Source of the DNA: Arthrobacter sp. S41
Lineage (GTDB): Bacteria; Actinomycetota; Actinomycetes; Actinomycetales; Micrococcaceae
Reading direction: 5' to 3'
NCBI RefSeq assembly: GCF_004320535.1
Contig: NZ_SIHY01000001.1
Coordinates: forward strand, 2,108,001-2,172,000
Length of the DNA: 64,000 nucleotides
In this document: positions 8,979-17,810 of the stretch, in pieces
Layout: every line of letters starts with the position of its first letter
Numbering within the stretch: position 1 is the first letter of the stretch
Position numbers and translations under genes: made by a program
The notes under the pieces: generated by a model
Told to the model about the DNA's origin: nothing
The model's input: only the letters and a program-made list of their open reading frames with translations
The model's database searches: none

Positions 8979-10772
8979 TCACGCACCCACGGTGGCTACT
9001 GCACCCAATGGCACCAATGCGGTTGGTGCGTCATCAGGCAACAGAGCCAGGTCTTCAAATTCATTGACGGAATCCAGCGCAGCGCCCATGGAGATGTTGG
9101 TGACCTTCTCCAGTATCACCTCGACCACCACTGGAACCTGATGTTCTTTGGCCAGCGCGTTAGCTTGAGCAAAACCGTCGGCCAGCTGGCTCGGATCCTC
9201 AATACGAACCGCCTTGCAACCTAAGCCTTCAGCTACCTTCACATGGTCAACCCCGTACCCGTTGGTCTCGGGAGAGTTGATGTTATCGAAGCCCAACGAG
9301 ACGTGATAATCCATGTCAAAAGGTCGCTGAGACTGGCGAATCAGGCCAAGGTACGAGTTATTGACGACCACGTGAATATAAGGCAGCTTGAACTGCGCTC
9401 CCACGGCCAACTCTTCGATCATGAACTGGAAATCATAGTCACCGGAAAGGGCTACAACTCGTTGTCCAGGCTTGCCACGTACAACGCCCAGCGCGGCAGG
9501 TCCGGTCCAGCCCAGCGGGCCTGCTTGCCCGGCGTTGATCCACTTGCGTGGACCATAAACGTGCAGCATCTGTGCGCCAGCAATTTGCGAAAGCCCAATG
9601 GTTGAGACGTAGGTGGTGTCTTGGCCGAAGGCTGCATTCATCTCTTGATATACACGCTGCGGCTTGATCGGGATGTTCTCAAAGTTGGTCTTCCGGTGCC
9701 CGGTGGACTTACGTGCGGTGCACTCATCGGCCCAGCTGGAGTAGTCCGGCAGGGTGCCTGCGGCCTTGCGCTCACGCACCACTTCGAGAATGGCTTCGAT
9801 TGCTGCTTTGGCATCAGAGACAACGCCTAGATCCGGAGAAAACACTCGGCCAATCTGCGTCGCTTCGATATCTACGTGGATGAACTTTCGGCCCGCCCGG
9901 TAGGTATCCAGTGCACCGGTATGGCGATTGGCCCAACGGTTGCCCAAGCCCAGCACCATGTCTGATTCCAGGAAGCTGGCGTTGCCGTATTTGGTATGGG
10001 TTTGGATGCCCACCATGCCTGACTGCAAACGATGATCATCCGGGATGATACCCCAGCCCATCAACGTTGGTGAGACCGGGATGTTCAACTCTTCAGCCAG
10101 CGCAATTAATTGCTCGCTGGCGTTGGCGTTGATGATTCCACCACCGGCAATGATGATTGGCTTTTTGCCGCTGAGCAGCAGATCAACAATCTTTTCTGCC
10201 TGTCCGCGGGTGGCCTTGGGCCGCTCAAAGGGCAATGGTTCATAGGCATCAATGTCAAAGTCTATCTCTGCCAGTTGAACGTTAATCGGCAGGTCAATAA
10301 GTGCTGGGCCGGGACGTCCTGAGCGCATGATCTGGAAGGCCTTGGCAAAGGTTCCGGGAACCAAACCTGGCTCCAAAACGATGGAGGCGTACTTAGTTAC
10401 CGGCTTGGCGATGGATACGATATCTACCGATTGGAAATCTTCTTTGTGCAATACGTTGGTCGGAGCTTGCCCGGTAATGCACAGCATTGGAATTGAGTCC
10501 GCAATAGCTGCGTAGAGGCCGGTGATCATGTCGGTGCCAGCCGGACCCGAAGTTCCTAGGCACAAGCCGATCTTGCCGGTGGCCCGTGAGTAACCGTCGG
10601 CGGCATGGGAGGCACCTTCCACGTGGCGGTGCAGGGTGTGGCGAATTCCGCCATGGTCTTTCATGGCTGAGTACAACGGGTTGATGGCTGCCCCGGGAAG
10701 GCCGAAGGCTTCGGTGGCGCCTTCCTTTTCCAGGATCTGAACGATGGCATCTACTGCACGCATCTTTGGCAT
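8979..10772 (-). CDS. gcl: Glyoxylate carboligase (tartronate-semialdehyde synthase)
   Basis: This thiamine-diphosphate enzyme joins two glyoxylates to tartronate semialdehyde and CO2. It has about 597 residues and the three-domain acetolactate-synthase layout. The N-terminal active-site segment reads [13 protein letters not shown], the Gcl-type sequence in which valine stands where other ThDP enzymes carry the catalytic glutamate. The C-terminal ThDP/Mg motif is [16 protein letters not shown]...NNSYLG. ATG 10772 is chosen because AAAGGA lies 10 nt upstream; an in-frame GTG at 10781 is too close to that site. It is followed by allB and preceded by glxR, matching the allantoin-glyoxylate operon of other actinobacteria. 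Confidence 0.95.
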   Translation of the reverse strand: MPKMRAVDAIVQILEKEGATEAFGLPGAAINPLYSAMKDHGGIRHTLHRHVEGASHAADGYSRATGKIGLCLGTSGPAGTDMITGLYAAIADSIPMLCITGQAPTNVLHKEDFQSVDIVSIAKPVTKYASIVLEPGLVPGTFAKAFQIMRSGRPGPALIDLPINVQLAEIDFDIDAYEPLPFERPKATRGQAEKIVDLLLSGKKPIIIAGGGIINANASEQLIALAEELNIPVSPTLMGWGIIPDDHRLQSGMVGIQTHTKYGNASFLESDMVLGLGNRWANRHTGALDTYRAGRKFIHVDIEATQIGRVFSPDLGVVSDAKAAIEAILEVVRERKAAGTLPDYSSWADECTARKSTGHRKTNFENIPIKPQRVYQEMNAAFGQDTTYVSTIGLSQIAGAQMLHVYGPRKWINAGQAGPLGWTGPAALGVVRGKPGQRVVALSGDYDFQFMIEELAVGAQFKLPYIHVVVNNSYLGLIRQSQRPFDMDYHVSLGFDNINSPETNGYGVDHVKVAEGLGCKAVRIEDPSQLADGFAQANALAKEHQVPVVVEVILEKVTNISMGAALDSVNEFEDLALLPDDAPTALVPLGAVATVGA

Positions 10773-10831
10773 GGGTAACACGTCCTTTGAGAAGAAAGAT
10801 TGAACCTACGGCGAGCTGCGCGGCGTTTGAG

Positions 10832-10954
10832 TCACCACAGCATCTGCTCCTTGAGCACCAGATTTTGGTGGCGGGCTGGAACGTAGCCCTCACGGGCCAC
10901 CGGCGGAACTGGCTGCGACTTACCGTGTACCAAAGTCGCGGCTGTCCGAATCAT
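10832..10954 (-). CDS. Possible small protein between glxR and gcl
   Basis: A 40-codon minus-strand frame (starts MIRTAATLVHGK, ends NLVLKEQMLW, stop 10832) lies in the 250-nt gap between two genes of one operon. It ends about 60 nt before gcl. Its composition is protein-like, but the ribosome site is poor and I know no family. It could instead be a remnant or chance frame. Confidence 0.3.
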   Translation of the reverse strand: MIRTAATLVHGKSQPVPPVAREGYVPARHQNLVLKEQMLW

Positions 10955-11024
10955 TCGGTGGCTCGTACCAAGTTCTGAGGAGCTGGCGCTGGCTGCGCTG
11001 CTCGCCGTAGGAAATAAGGAAGGC

Positions 11025-11924
11025 CTAGGCCGGTTGGGGTGCGTCGATCTTTCCGGCCAGGCGCTGTACGCCGTTGTAGAGTGCGCTGTGGTCCAGCGCT
11101 CCATCGCCGCAGGCCACGGTGGAGGTCACCAGTTGGGCCACCAAAGCACCGAGTGGGAGCACCACTCCAGCTTCTCTGGCGGCCGAGGTCACGATGCCCA
11201 TATCTTTGTTGTGGAGGGCAAGACGGAATCCGGGTTCGAATTCGCGGTCCAGGATTTTTTGCGCTTTTTGGTCAAGTACCTTGGAGCCGGCCAGTCCCCC
11301 GCCGAGCACCGTGATCGCTGCGTTGGTGTCCACTCCGTAGGCTTCAAGGAACACCACTGCTTCACTGAGCGCTTGAATATTGGCGGCGACAATCAGTTGG
11401 TTGGCCGCTTTCACGGTCTGCCCGGAGCCAGCTGGTCCCACCAGCACAACGGTCTTTCCTATTGCATCCAGCACTGGGCGGGCGGCTTCAAAGTCCGCTG
11501 ATTCCCCGCCGACCATGATGGACAATGCTGCGTTAATAGCTCCTGCTTCTCCACCAGAGACCGGAGCATCTAGTGGACGAAGCCCTGCTTCGCGGGCAGA
11601 GGTTGCAAGCGAGACTGCCACATCTGGACGGATTGTTGAGTTATCAATCCATAGGGCGCCGGCCTCGGCATTGGCAAAAACTCCGTCTTGGCCAAGGACA
11701 ACGTCTTGGACGTCGGGAGAATCTGGAACCATGGTGATAATTGCATCAGCGTCCGCGACTGCATGGGCGATGGACGTTGCTTTGGTTCCGCCAACGGCTG
11801 CCAGTGCGTCGACTGCCGCGTCGCTGCGGTTATAGCCGGTGACGTTGAAGCCAGCGTGAACAAGATTCTTGGCCATTGGCAGGCCCATGATTCCCAGTCC
11901 AATAAAGGCAATATTCTGTGTCAT
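11025..11924 (-). CDS. glxR: 2-hydroxy-3-oxopropionate reductase (tartronate semialdehyde reductase)
   Basis: It reduces tartronate semialdehyde to D-glycerate with NAD(P)H. The 299-residue protein has the beta-hydroxyacid dehydrogenase signature: FIGLGIMGLPMAKNL at the N-terminus (dinucleotide binding), DAPVSGGEAGA near residue 120 (substrate binding) and a KAANQL lysine near 168 (catalytic). The C-terminal helices carry DQKAQKILDREFEPGF and HNKDMG, the typical GarR/GlxR tail. It follows hyi by 9 nt and is transcribed with gcl, so its substrate is supplied within the same operon. GlxR here is the enzyme, not the corynebacterial cAMP-type regulator of the same name. Confidence 0.93.
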   Translation of the reverse strand: MTQNIAFIGLGIMGLPMAKNLVHAGFNVTGYNRSDAAVDALAAVGGTKATSIAHAVADADAIITMVPDSPDVQDVVLGQDGVFANAEAGALWIDNSTIRPDVAVSLATSAREAGLRPLDAPVSGGEAGAINAALSIMVGGESADFEAARPVLDAIGKTVVLVGPAGSGQTVKAANQLIVAANIQALSEAVVFLEAYGVDTNAAITVLGGGLAGSKVLDQKAQKILDREFEPGFRLALHNKDMGIVTSAAREAGVVLPLGALVAQLVTSTVACGDGALDHSALYNGVQRLAGKIDAPQPA

Positions 11925-11933
11925 GCGGTGCTC

Positions 11934-12752
11934 CTAAAGTGGTGTGGACTCGGAATAGGTCGAAGCTTGGGCGGTGGCCAACCAGTCAAAAGCGGTGCTT
12001 GCATCCTGCTTGTATTCCAGTGCAACTTTTCCGGTGTATCCCAGTTCGCGAGAGCGAGCGATCCATTCAAGCAGTGGTAGCTCTCCGGTGCCCGGGGCGC
12101 CTCGGCCTGGTGCATCAGCGATCTGAATGTGCCCGAAGTCCTTGGCATGTTCTTCAATGACCGCTGCGACATCATCGCCGTTAACGGCTAGGTGGTAGAA
12201 GTCAGCCAAGAGGGCAATATTTGACTGTCCCTGAGCTTGAACCGCCTTGACTACGTTGAGAGCCTGAGCTGCAGTTTTTAGCGGGTAGGTTTCCATGCCG
12301 GAGACCGGTTCAATGAGCACGGTTCCATCAACCTTGGCCACCGCGGCGGTTGCAGCCAGGAGGTTGTTCAAGGCCAGCGCATCTTGAGCTTCTGGGGCAA
12401 CATCTGGCAGTCGGTTTCCATATAGGGCATTAAAGGAAGTGCATCCGGTGGCTTCAGCGATACCAACAACAACGTCGAGGTTGTCCTTGAATTCGGCTTC
12501 TCGTCCCACCCAGGAAACTAGGCCTCGGTCTCCATCTGGCATGTCGCCGGCGAAGAAGTTCAGTCCGTCGAGTTGGACTCCGGCGTCCATCAGTGAGGCG
12601 ACAAATTCATCAACCTGCTGATCCGTGGGCACGGCCTGGGTAAATGGCCACCAGAATTCGACACTTTCGAAGCCCGCCTGACGCGCTGCTGCAGCACGCT
12701 GCAGCAGTGGCAGTTCAGTAAGAAGAATCGAGCAATTCAGAGTGTAAGACAC
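11934..12752 (-). CDS. hyi: Hydroxypyruvate isomerase
   Basis: It interconverts hydroxypyruvate and tartronate semialdehyde. The product is a xylose-isomerase-like TIM barrel of about 272 residues. Family marks include NCSILLTELPLLQRAAAARQAGF at the start, VEFWWPF, LNFFAGDMPDGDRG (a hallmark of Hyi) and a metal-site glutamate in LIEPVSG, with ADFYHL and HIQIADAPGR later. I place the start at GTG 12752, because GGAGGG lies 7 nt upstream; an in-frame ATG at 12773 has no such site. It is the first gene of the leftward operon, and the presumed operators lie just upstream. Confidence 0.93.
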   Translation of the reverse strand: MSYTLNCSILLTELPLLQRAAAARQAGFESVEFWWPFTQAVPTDQQVDEFVASLMDAGVQLDGLNFFAGDMPDGDRGLVSWVGREAEFKDNLDVVVGIAEATGCTSFNALYGNRLPDVAPEAQDALALNNLLAATAAVAKVDGTVLIEPVSGMETYPLKTAAQALNVVKAVQAQGQSNIALLADFYHLAVNGDDVAAVIEEHAKDFGHIQIADAPGRGAPGTGELPLLEWIARSRELGYTGKVALEYKQDASTAFDWLATAQASTYSESTPL

Positions 12753-12779
12753 CGGATTTCCCTCCAAGACCATCTTCCT

Positions 12780-12801
12780 AAATTTCCGCTTTGTGGAATC
12801 T
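12780..12801. promoter_or_regulatory. Candidate operator 1 for the allantoin/glyoxylate locus
   Basis: This dyad has a TTTCC left arm and a GGAAT right arm, centred 28-49 nt upstream of the hyi start. It agrees at 16 of 22 positions with the second site at 13012-13033 in the same gap. Two matching dyads in one divergent promoter region suggest a shared repressor. The binding protein is unknown. Confidence 0.5.
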
Positions 12802-13011
12802 AGGTTTTGCTTTATGAAAACAGTAAGTCTCGACTCGGAGCACTGTCAACCCCTTGAGGAGTAACTTTTACATACTCCTCGATAGCCCGCTGCGGAACGC
12901 TTTTGTCCCCGGGAAGGCAAGTAATGATTGCTTCATACACGAAACATGATCGACAGAAACCGGGTCTAGCCAGCCCATTCCCCTGCGCGGAATGGCGAAA
13001 GCGTTTCTCAA

Positions 13012-13033
13012 ATATTTCCACTGAGTGAAATCA
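13012..13033. promoter_or_regulatory. Candidate operator 2 for the allantoin/glyoxylate locus
   Basis: This dyad reads ATTTCCACTGAGTGAAAT at its centre, about 385 nt upstream of the permease ATG. It shares the pattern ATTTCC-R-CT-nn-GTG-R-AATC with site 1. Confidence 0.5.
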
Positions 13034-13415
13034 GGATTTTCTATTGCGGTAACCAAAACGCAAGCCTACAGTTGGTAACCAGTTGATGTGGCACACATCT
13101 CGGAGTGACTTTTTCTAACTCAGGAGCAGCCATGAGCGTACGTCTCATAGGGAGTCCAGCTGGCAGGACGTGGGGGCAATTGCCCTCCGCGACTTTGCCA
13201 GTAGTAGGCACCCCGTCCGAGTTCTATCGGAACTTCGGACAACCGATCTACCCGTAGCCAAGGCTCTGGTCCAGTATTCGGACCGATGCAATCTCACGCT
13301 ACAAATAGATCAGCATGCCTCGTGCATGCGCGCTGTAGGTGCAGGCAATCCCCCAAAGATTTCTTTCTTTGCATACCCCTGCCCTCCAGCATTCTTCTGA
13401 GAAGAGGACCTCACC

Positions 13416-14945
13416 ATGAGGCAAAACATTTCGGAGCCAGGCTTGGCCGCGCCAGCAGTTGCACTTACACCCAGCCAGGGAATTGATCCTGCCAACCCGC
13501 ACGAGCTCAGCCCCACCTTGTACAACCAAGATTTGGCACCAACCACCCGCAATGGACGATCGTGGAATGCCTACAGCATCTTCACCCTCTGGGCCAACGA
13601 CGTTCACTCTCTAGGCAACTACGCCTTTGCCATCGGACTCTTCGCCTTAGGCATGAGTGCCGGCCAAATTCTTGGCGCACTGGCCATCGGGGCGGCCCTA
13701 CTCTTTGTCCTCCTTAGCCTCTCCGGCTACATGGGTGAAAAGACCGGCGTTCCCTTCCCCGTCATGAGTCGAATCGCCTTTGGCATCAATGGCGCCCAAA
13801 TTCCTGCGCTGATTCGTGGAGCAGTGGCTATCGCCTGGTTTGGCATTCAAACCTACCTGGCCTCGCAGGTACTTTCGGTGATGGTTGTAGCCGTCGCCCC
13901 GGGTGTTGCAAGTCTTGAACCCTCCAGCTTCCTTGGGCTCAACGTGCTCGGGTGGATCTGCTTTGTGGCACTGTGGGCCGTCCAGTTGGTCATTGTCAGC
14001 TATGGCATGGAAATGATCCGCAAGTACGAGGCCTTCGCCGGTCCCGTCATCTTGGTAACCTTCTTGGCACTGGCCATCTGGATGCTCTTCGAATCCGGAT
14101 TTAACATCTCGCTGAGCACCGGCGAAACCAAAACTGGCGGGCAGATGTGGGCCGCGATGTTTGGTGCCGCCGCCCTATGGGTCGCCATCTACGGAACCTT
14201 CGTTCTGAACTTCTGCGACTTCACTCGCGGAGCCTCCTCCAAGAAGGCCATCATCAAGGGCAACTTCTTTGGCATCCCACTGAACATGTTGTTCTTCGGA
14301 GCTATCGTTGTGGTTTTGACCGGCACCCAGTTCTCCATCAATGGCAAGGTCATCACCTCACCCTCTGATGTTGTCGGGGCCATTCCCAACACCTTCTTAT
14401 TGTTGCTAGCTTCCGCCGCCTTGCTGGTGCTCACCATTGCGGTAAACCTCATGGCCAACTTTGTGGCACCCACCTACGCGCTAACCAATCTGTTCCCGAA
14501 AAAACTGAACTTCCGCAGTGCCGCCATGATCTCAGGAGTTATCGGCCTGGTGATCCTGCCGTGGAATATGTACAACTCTCCGGAAATCATCAATTACTTC
14601 CTTGGTGGACTCGGTGCATTGCTTGGCCCACTATTTGGCATCATCATGGCCGACTACTGGCTGATCCGCCGTGCGCGCATCAACGTCATGGATCTGTATC
14701 GGACAAATCCGGAAGGAACCTACTACTTCACCCGCGGGGTGAACTACCGCGCGGTGACCGCCCTAGTGATCAGCTCAGCCATCGCTCTGGTCTTGGCCTT
14801 TGTTCCTGCACTTCACGTCGTTGGATCCTTCGCGTGGTTCCTCGGTTCTGGCGCAGGTGCCCTGGCGTATCTTGCCCTAGCCAAGCGACACAACGATCTT
14901 GTCGACATTGACGGTGAGCCTATCGCCGTGGCTCCAACTCACTAG
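13416..14945 (+). CDS. NCS1-family permease, probably allantoin (or related purine/hydantoin) uptake
   Basis: The 509-residue membrane protein has about 12 helices in NCS1 (nucleobase:cation symporter 1) order. It shows NGRSWNAYSIFTLWANDVHSLGNY before TM1, the TGVPFPVMSR motif, RGAVAIAWFGIQTYL in TM3 and the substrate-site region NFCDFTR. This resembles PucI-type allantoin permeases more than cytosine or uracil carriers. The start has GAGGA 7 nt upstream. It is divergent from the allantoin/glyoxylate operon and followed by a hydantoin-racemase-like gene, so allantoin uptake is the likely role. Substrate identity is inferred from context. Confidence 0.88.
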   Translation: MRQNISEPGLAAPAVALTPSQGIDPANPHELSPTLYNQDLAPTTRNGRSWNAYSIFTLWANDVHSLGNYAFAIGLFALGMSAGQILGALAIGAALLFVLLSLSGYMGEKTGVPFPVMSRIAFGINGAQIPALIRGAVAIAWFGIQTYLASQVLSVMVVAVAPGVASLEPSSFLGLNVLGWICFVALWAVQLVIVSYGMEMIRKYEAFAGPVILVTFLALAIWMLFESGFNISLSTGETKTGGQMWAAMFGAAALWVAIYGTFVLNFCDFTRGASSKKAIIKGNFFGIPLNMLFFGAIVVVLTGTQFSINGKVITSPSDVVGAIPNTFLLLLASAALLVLTIAVNLMANFVAPTYALTNLFPKKLNFRSAAMISGVIGLVILPWNMYNSPEIINYFLGGLGALLGPLFGIIMADYWLIRRARINVMDLYRTNPEGTYYFTRGVNYRAVTALVISSAIALVLAFVPALHVVGSFAWFLGSGAGALAYLALAKRHNDLVDIDGEPIAVAPTH

Positions 14946-14952
14946 GAGCATC

Positions 14953-15690
14953 ATGCGAATCCTCATTTTGAATGTGAACACCACTGCGTCCATGACCAAG
15001 GCCATCGGCGACTCGGCTCGGCAGGTAGCTTCACCGGGCACAGAAATTGTTGAGCTGACTCCGGACTTCGGCGCGGACTCCTGCGAAGGCAACTTTGAAA
15101 GCTACCTTGCTGCCATTGCCGTCATGGACAAAGTGGTTCGATATCCAGAACCTTTTGATGCGGTGATTCAGGCCGGCTATGGCGAACATGGACGCGAAGG
15201 GCTGCAAGAACTCCTTGATGTCCCCGTTGTAGACATCACCGAGGCAGCGGCCTCGACAGCTCAATTCCTGGGCCACAAGTATTCGGTGGTTACCACCTTG
15301 GATCGTGCGGTGCCGCTGATTGAAGACCGGCTGAAGCTCGCTGGTCTCACGGATCGCCTCGCCTCGGTGCGCGCCAGCGGACTGGGTGTTCTTGAACTGG
15401 AATCTGACCCACAGCGCGCGGTAGCTGCGATCGTTGAGCAGTCTCGAATCGCAGTGGAAAAGGACAAGGCTGAAGTAATCTGTCTTGGTTGTGGTGGCAT
15501 GGCCGAGCTGGAGGAACAAGTGCGGCAGGCTACCGGTGTGCCGATTGTTGACGGGGTCCGCGCTGCGGTGACTATCGCGGATTCCTTGGTGCGAATGGGG
15601 CTGAACACCTCGAAGGTTCGCACCTACGCTCCCCCACGTCCCAAGGTCCTGACCGGGTGGCCAATCACTGCCAATTCCCTTACCAAGTGA
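14953..15690 (+). CDS. Asp/Glu/hydantoin racemase family protein, putative allantoin racemase
   Basis: The 245-residue protein matches the hydantoin/allantoin racemase family: ILNVNTTASMT start, NFESYLA, VVDITEAAA and a C-terminal VICLGCGGM. Cys180 of LGCGGM corresponds to the second catalytic cysteine. At the position of the first catalytic cysteine, where family members show an ACFxDPG-type segment, this protein has AGYGEHG (residues 74-80) with no cysteine. A two-base racemase mechanism is therefore doubtful and the enzyme may isomerise or open a ring differently. ATG 14953 is chosen because AGGAG lies 4 nt upstream; the frame is open further back inside the permease gene. It is co-transcribed with the permease. 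Confidence 0.82.
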   Translation: MRILILNVNTTASMTKAIGDSARQVASPGTEIVELTPDFGADSCEGNFESYLAAIAVMDKVVRYPEPFDAVIQAGYGEHGREGLQELLDVPVVDITEAAASTAQFLGHKYSVVTTLDRAVPLIEDRLKLAGLTDRLASVRASGLGVLELESDPQRAVAAIVEQSRIAVEKDKAEVICLGCGGMAELEEQVRQATGVPIVDGVRAAVTIADSLVRMGLNTSKVRTYAPPRPKVLTGWPITANSLTK

Positions 15691-15741
15691 ATGCGCAGGA
15701 GCATCCCAGTTGGTGCACAGACAGCGCGTTTAGAGTTGTAA

Positions 15742-15809
15742 GTACCTCATGAAGGTGCGAGTGATGACATAAGAAAACCCCGATGCTTCGGCATCGGGGT
15801 TTCCTTTTT
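15742..15809 (+). ncRNA. Copy A of a five-member short-RNA-like element
   Basis: The core at 15743-15767 begins TACCTCAT and ends GAGTGATGA; it lacks one T present in the other four copies. A -10-like TAGAGT is at 15731-15736. The core is followed by a 12-bp perfect stem (AAACCCCGATGC, loop TTCG) and a T-rich tail, so the expected RNA is about 68 nt. ACCT and AGGT within the core can form a small first hairpin. The core contains AAGGTG 6 nt before ATG, giving here only ATG ACA TAA. It also ends the permease-racemase transcript. Confidence 0.6.
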
Positions 15810-15820
15810 GCGTCAGCGGA

Positions 15821-16552
15821 TTACTTAGAGTTCACGCTATCCTCAAGCAGCTGCTCAGCTTCCTGATCTGCAGCGTATTTGCGTGATGCCTCTCCAACCA
15901 ACGCCACAGCGATGGCGAGCACACCGGTCACAAGAATTCCCAACCCAATGTGGACCTGCAAGAAGGCGGCACCGGTTGCGGCACCGGCGAGGATCAATAC
16001 AACCGCCAGTAATCGTCGCTGCCAGAACTTTCCACTGCCACCACCTAGTGGCGAATCAGCGGCAAGGCCGGTCAGGGTTGAAGTCACCACGACCGTGGTG
16101 ACGTCCTTAACGCCTAGGTGTCGCGCGGTTGCTGCTTGGAGTCCCATCGCGGCAGCAATAAAGCCAGTGATCAACAGTGCCACAACGTCTGATGTTTGGT
16201 GAAGGTCTAGGAACAAAGCGAGCGAAGTCAGCGCGAGGCACACACCCACCACAGCGATCAACAGTGTAGTTCGTCGGTTCCAGCCAGCTAGTTCCCGCTT
16301 CAAAACGCGACCACCGATCATGGCACCCACAACAAATCCGGCCAGTGCCACAACCGGGCCAACCACGGGAAGATCATCTGCGCCCAAAAGCGCCATGCCC
16401 AGGATTACTACGTTGCCGGTCATGTTGCCGGTGAAGACCCTGTCCAGTCCGAGGTAACCAACGGCGTCAATGATTCCCGTAGTAAAGGTCAGTGCGAGCA
16501 TCAACCAGAGATTGATTCGGTCAGGGCCGTGAGTCTTGAACAGGTGAGTCAT
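15821..16552 (-). CDS. DUF1275 (YoaK) family membrane protein
   Basis: This 243-residue protein has about six or seven transmembrane helices. It shows the DUF1275 signature GIIDAVGYLGLDRVFTGNMTGN in the first helices and the MGLQAATARHLGVKDVTTVVVTSTLTGL segment later. The family has no established biochemical role. The ribosome site (GAAAG) is weak. It is convergent with the racemase gene and shares the copy A hairpin as a border. A perfect inverted repeat lies about 95 nt upstream of its start. Confidence 0.85.
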   Translation of the reverse strand: MTHLFKTHGPDRINLWLMLALTFTTGIIDAVGYLGLDRVFTGNMTGNVVILGMALLGADDLPVVGPVVALAGFVVGAMIGGRVLKRELAGWNRRTTLLIAVVGVCLALTSLALFLDLHQTSDVVALLITGFIAAAMGLQAATARHLGVKDVTTVVVTSTLTGLAADSPLGGGSGKFWQRRLLAVVLILAGAATGAAFLQVHIGLGILVTGVLAIAVALVGEASRKYAADQEAEQLLEDSVNSK

Positions 16553-16646
16553 TCTAATTTTCTTTCGCTACTTCCGGACAGGTTTGGGGAGGCGAGGTTC
16601 GCGCCGTCCTTGGCTGCCTTCGCAAAAGTGCAGCTCAGTCACCACC

Positions 16647-16677
16647 GCATGCAAACTCGAAACTCCTGTTTGCATGC
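16647..16677. promoter_or_regulatory. Perfect inverted repeat upstream of the DUF1275 gene
   Basis: GCATGCAAAC and GTTTGCATGC are separated by 11 nt. This is either a repressor site or a leader hairpin for the leftward DUF1275 transcript. It lies in the 386-nt gap 16553-16938, which otherwise holds only the terminator at 16846-16905; I see no gene there. Confidence 0.55.
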
Positions 16678-16845
16678 TAATCGTCGGGCTGCACGCGAGA
16701 CTATTTCGATGACGGGGTACTAAAGACCAGCTAACGTAACAAATCGCGCAGCTGGGTAACGCTGCGAATTCTGCCCGCAAACATGCGTCATATCGTTGCT
16801 ATCTTCGTTCCTCTCTTCGTGGTTTGCGCTGTGAATACCCAACTT

Positions 16846-16905
16846 AAACACCAACGGTCGCCGTAGCTCCTGAGAATTCAGGAGTTACGACGACCGTAGG
16901 TGTTT
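16846..16905 (-). terminator. Long-stem terminator after the NAD(P)-binding protein gene
   Basis: AAACACC, ACGGTCG and CTCCTGA on the left pair with TCAGGAG, CGACCGT and GGTGTTT on the right, giving a stem of more than 20 bp with small mismatches. It lies about 35 nt past the stop at 16939 on the minus strand. Confidence 0.75.
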
Positions 16906-16938
16906 TGCCCTCTAGGGATCGCTTAGTGCATCAGCTGA

Positions 16939-17625
16939 TTAGCTAATGACCTCGGCAATCGGGGTTGATCCGTCGTAGAAGTTCACGGTCTGGCGAACTG
17001 CTGCGTTGGTATCAACTACGTGCGTGATGACCTCTGCGACGTTGTCGCGTGATGCCTTACCGGTCTCTGAGCTGGCCGGAGCACCGTCAATGTTTCCGGA
17101 CTCATCAGCGATGACCAGCTTCTTAGTGGCTGGTTCAAGGGTCAGCGCGCCTGGACCAAGAATGGTGTATTCCAAGTCAGTGTCTCGAAGTACGGCATCC
17201 GCATCGTGCTTTGCCTTGGCGTAGGTGTAGAAGGAGTTCTCTGGATCGAGGTTGTCCACATCTACTAATGCGCGGGAGTAGGAAACCATCACGAAGCGGC
17301 TGACACCTGCTTGTTTTGCAGCTTCCATCGAACGAACCGCAGCATCAAAGTCCACGGCGACGGTGCGTTCTGGGCTACCGCCGCCGGCGCCGGCCGAGAA
17401 GACAATTGCGTGTGCGCCGGTGAAGGCTTCGGTCAGCTGTTCAACATCAGCGTTTTCGATATCAAGCACCACTGGGTTGGCACCGGTCGCGGAGATCTCT
17501 TCAGAATGCGCAGGGTTACGGATCAGTGAGTCTACGGCGAAACCGCGCTCGACCAGTTTTGGTGCGGCGAGCAAAGCTACCTTGCCATGGCCACCAATAA
17601 GGACTACTCGACGTTCTTCAGACAT
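16939..17625 (-). CDS. NAD(P)-binding atypical short-chain dehydrogenase (NmrA/YwnB-like)
   Basis: The 228-residue Rossmann protein begins VVLIGGHGKVALLAAPKL, a GxxGxxx dinucleotide motif. It continues with VVLDIENADV (acid after strand 3), IVFSAGAGG, RFVMVSYSRA and YAKAKHDADAVLRDTDLEYTILGPGAL. The YxxxK is present as YAKAK. Family members include sugar-epimerase-like and redox-sensing proteins without a fixed substrate. AAGGAG lies 6 nt before the ATG. The gene is monocistronic and appears intact. Confidence 0.85.
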   Translation of the reverse strand: MSEERRVVLIGGHGKVALLAAPKLVERGFAVDSLIRNPAHSEEISATGANPVVLDIENADVEQLTEAFTGAHAIVFSAGAGGGSPERTVAVDFDAAVRSMEAAKQAGVSRFVMVSYSRALVDVDNLDPENSFYTYAKAKHDADAVLRDTDLEYTILGPGALTLEPATKKLVIADESGNIDGAPASSETGKASRDNVAEVITHVVDTNAAVRQTVNFYDGSTPIAEVIS

Positions 17626-17810
17626 GTACTACTCCTTCTGATCGTTGATCTCATCGTCTTATTCTGCACAACGACGATGAGTTGTGAACTATTCCCAAGA
17701 GACCACTAAACAGACCCAATCTGATAGTCCGCTCAATGCCTGTTTTATTCAATGCTCACCGAGCGTAGCCTCGATGCAGAAAACAAAACCTCAACCTTGG
17801 ACGAACGCTC

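Larger units (their letters stand above)
12753..13415. promoter_or_regulatory. 663-nt divergent control region between hyi and the NCS1 permease
   Basis: No convincing gene is present here; the frames that exist are short and low quality. It holds two related dyad motifs (12780-12801 and 13012-13033), an inverted repeat GAGGAGT/ACTCCTC (12856-12880), two direct GGTAACC copies (13049-13080) and a perfect palindrome GGGCAATTGCCC (13174-13185). Promoters for both operons must be in this stretch. The regulator gene (for example IclR-, GntR- or PucR-type) is not in the window. Confidence 0.6.

Noticed and set aside
10393-10893. 166-codon minus-strand frame over the start of gcl
   Set aside because: It overlaps the conserved N-terminal domain of Gcl in a different frame and has an Arg/Cys/His-rich composition typical of shadows.
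12812-13056. Short minus-strand frames in the allantoin control region
   Set aside because: The two frames overlap each other, have no ribosome sites and cover the dyad motifs.
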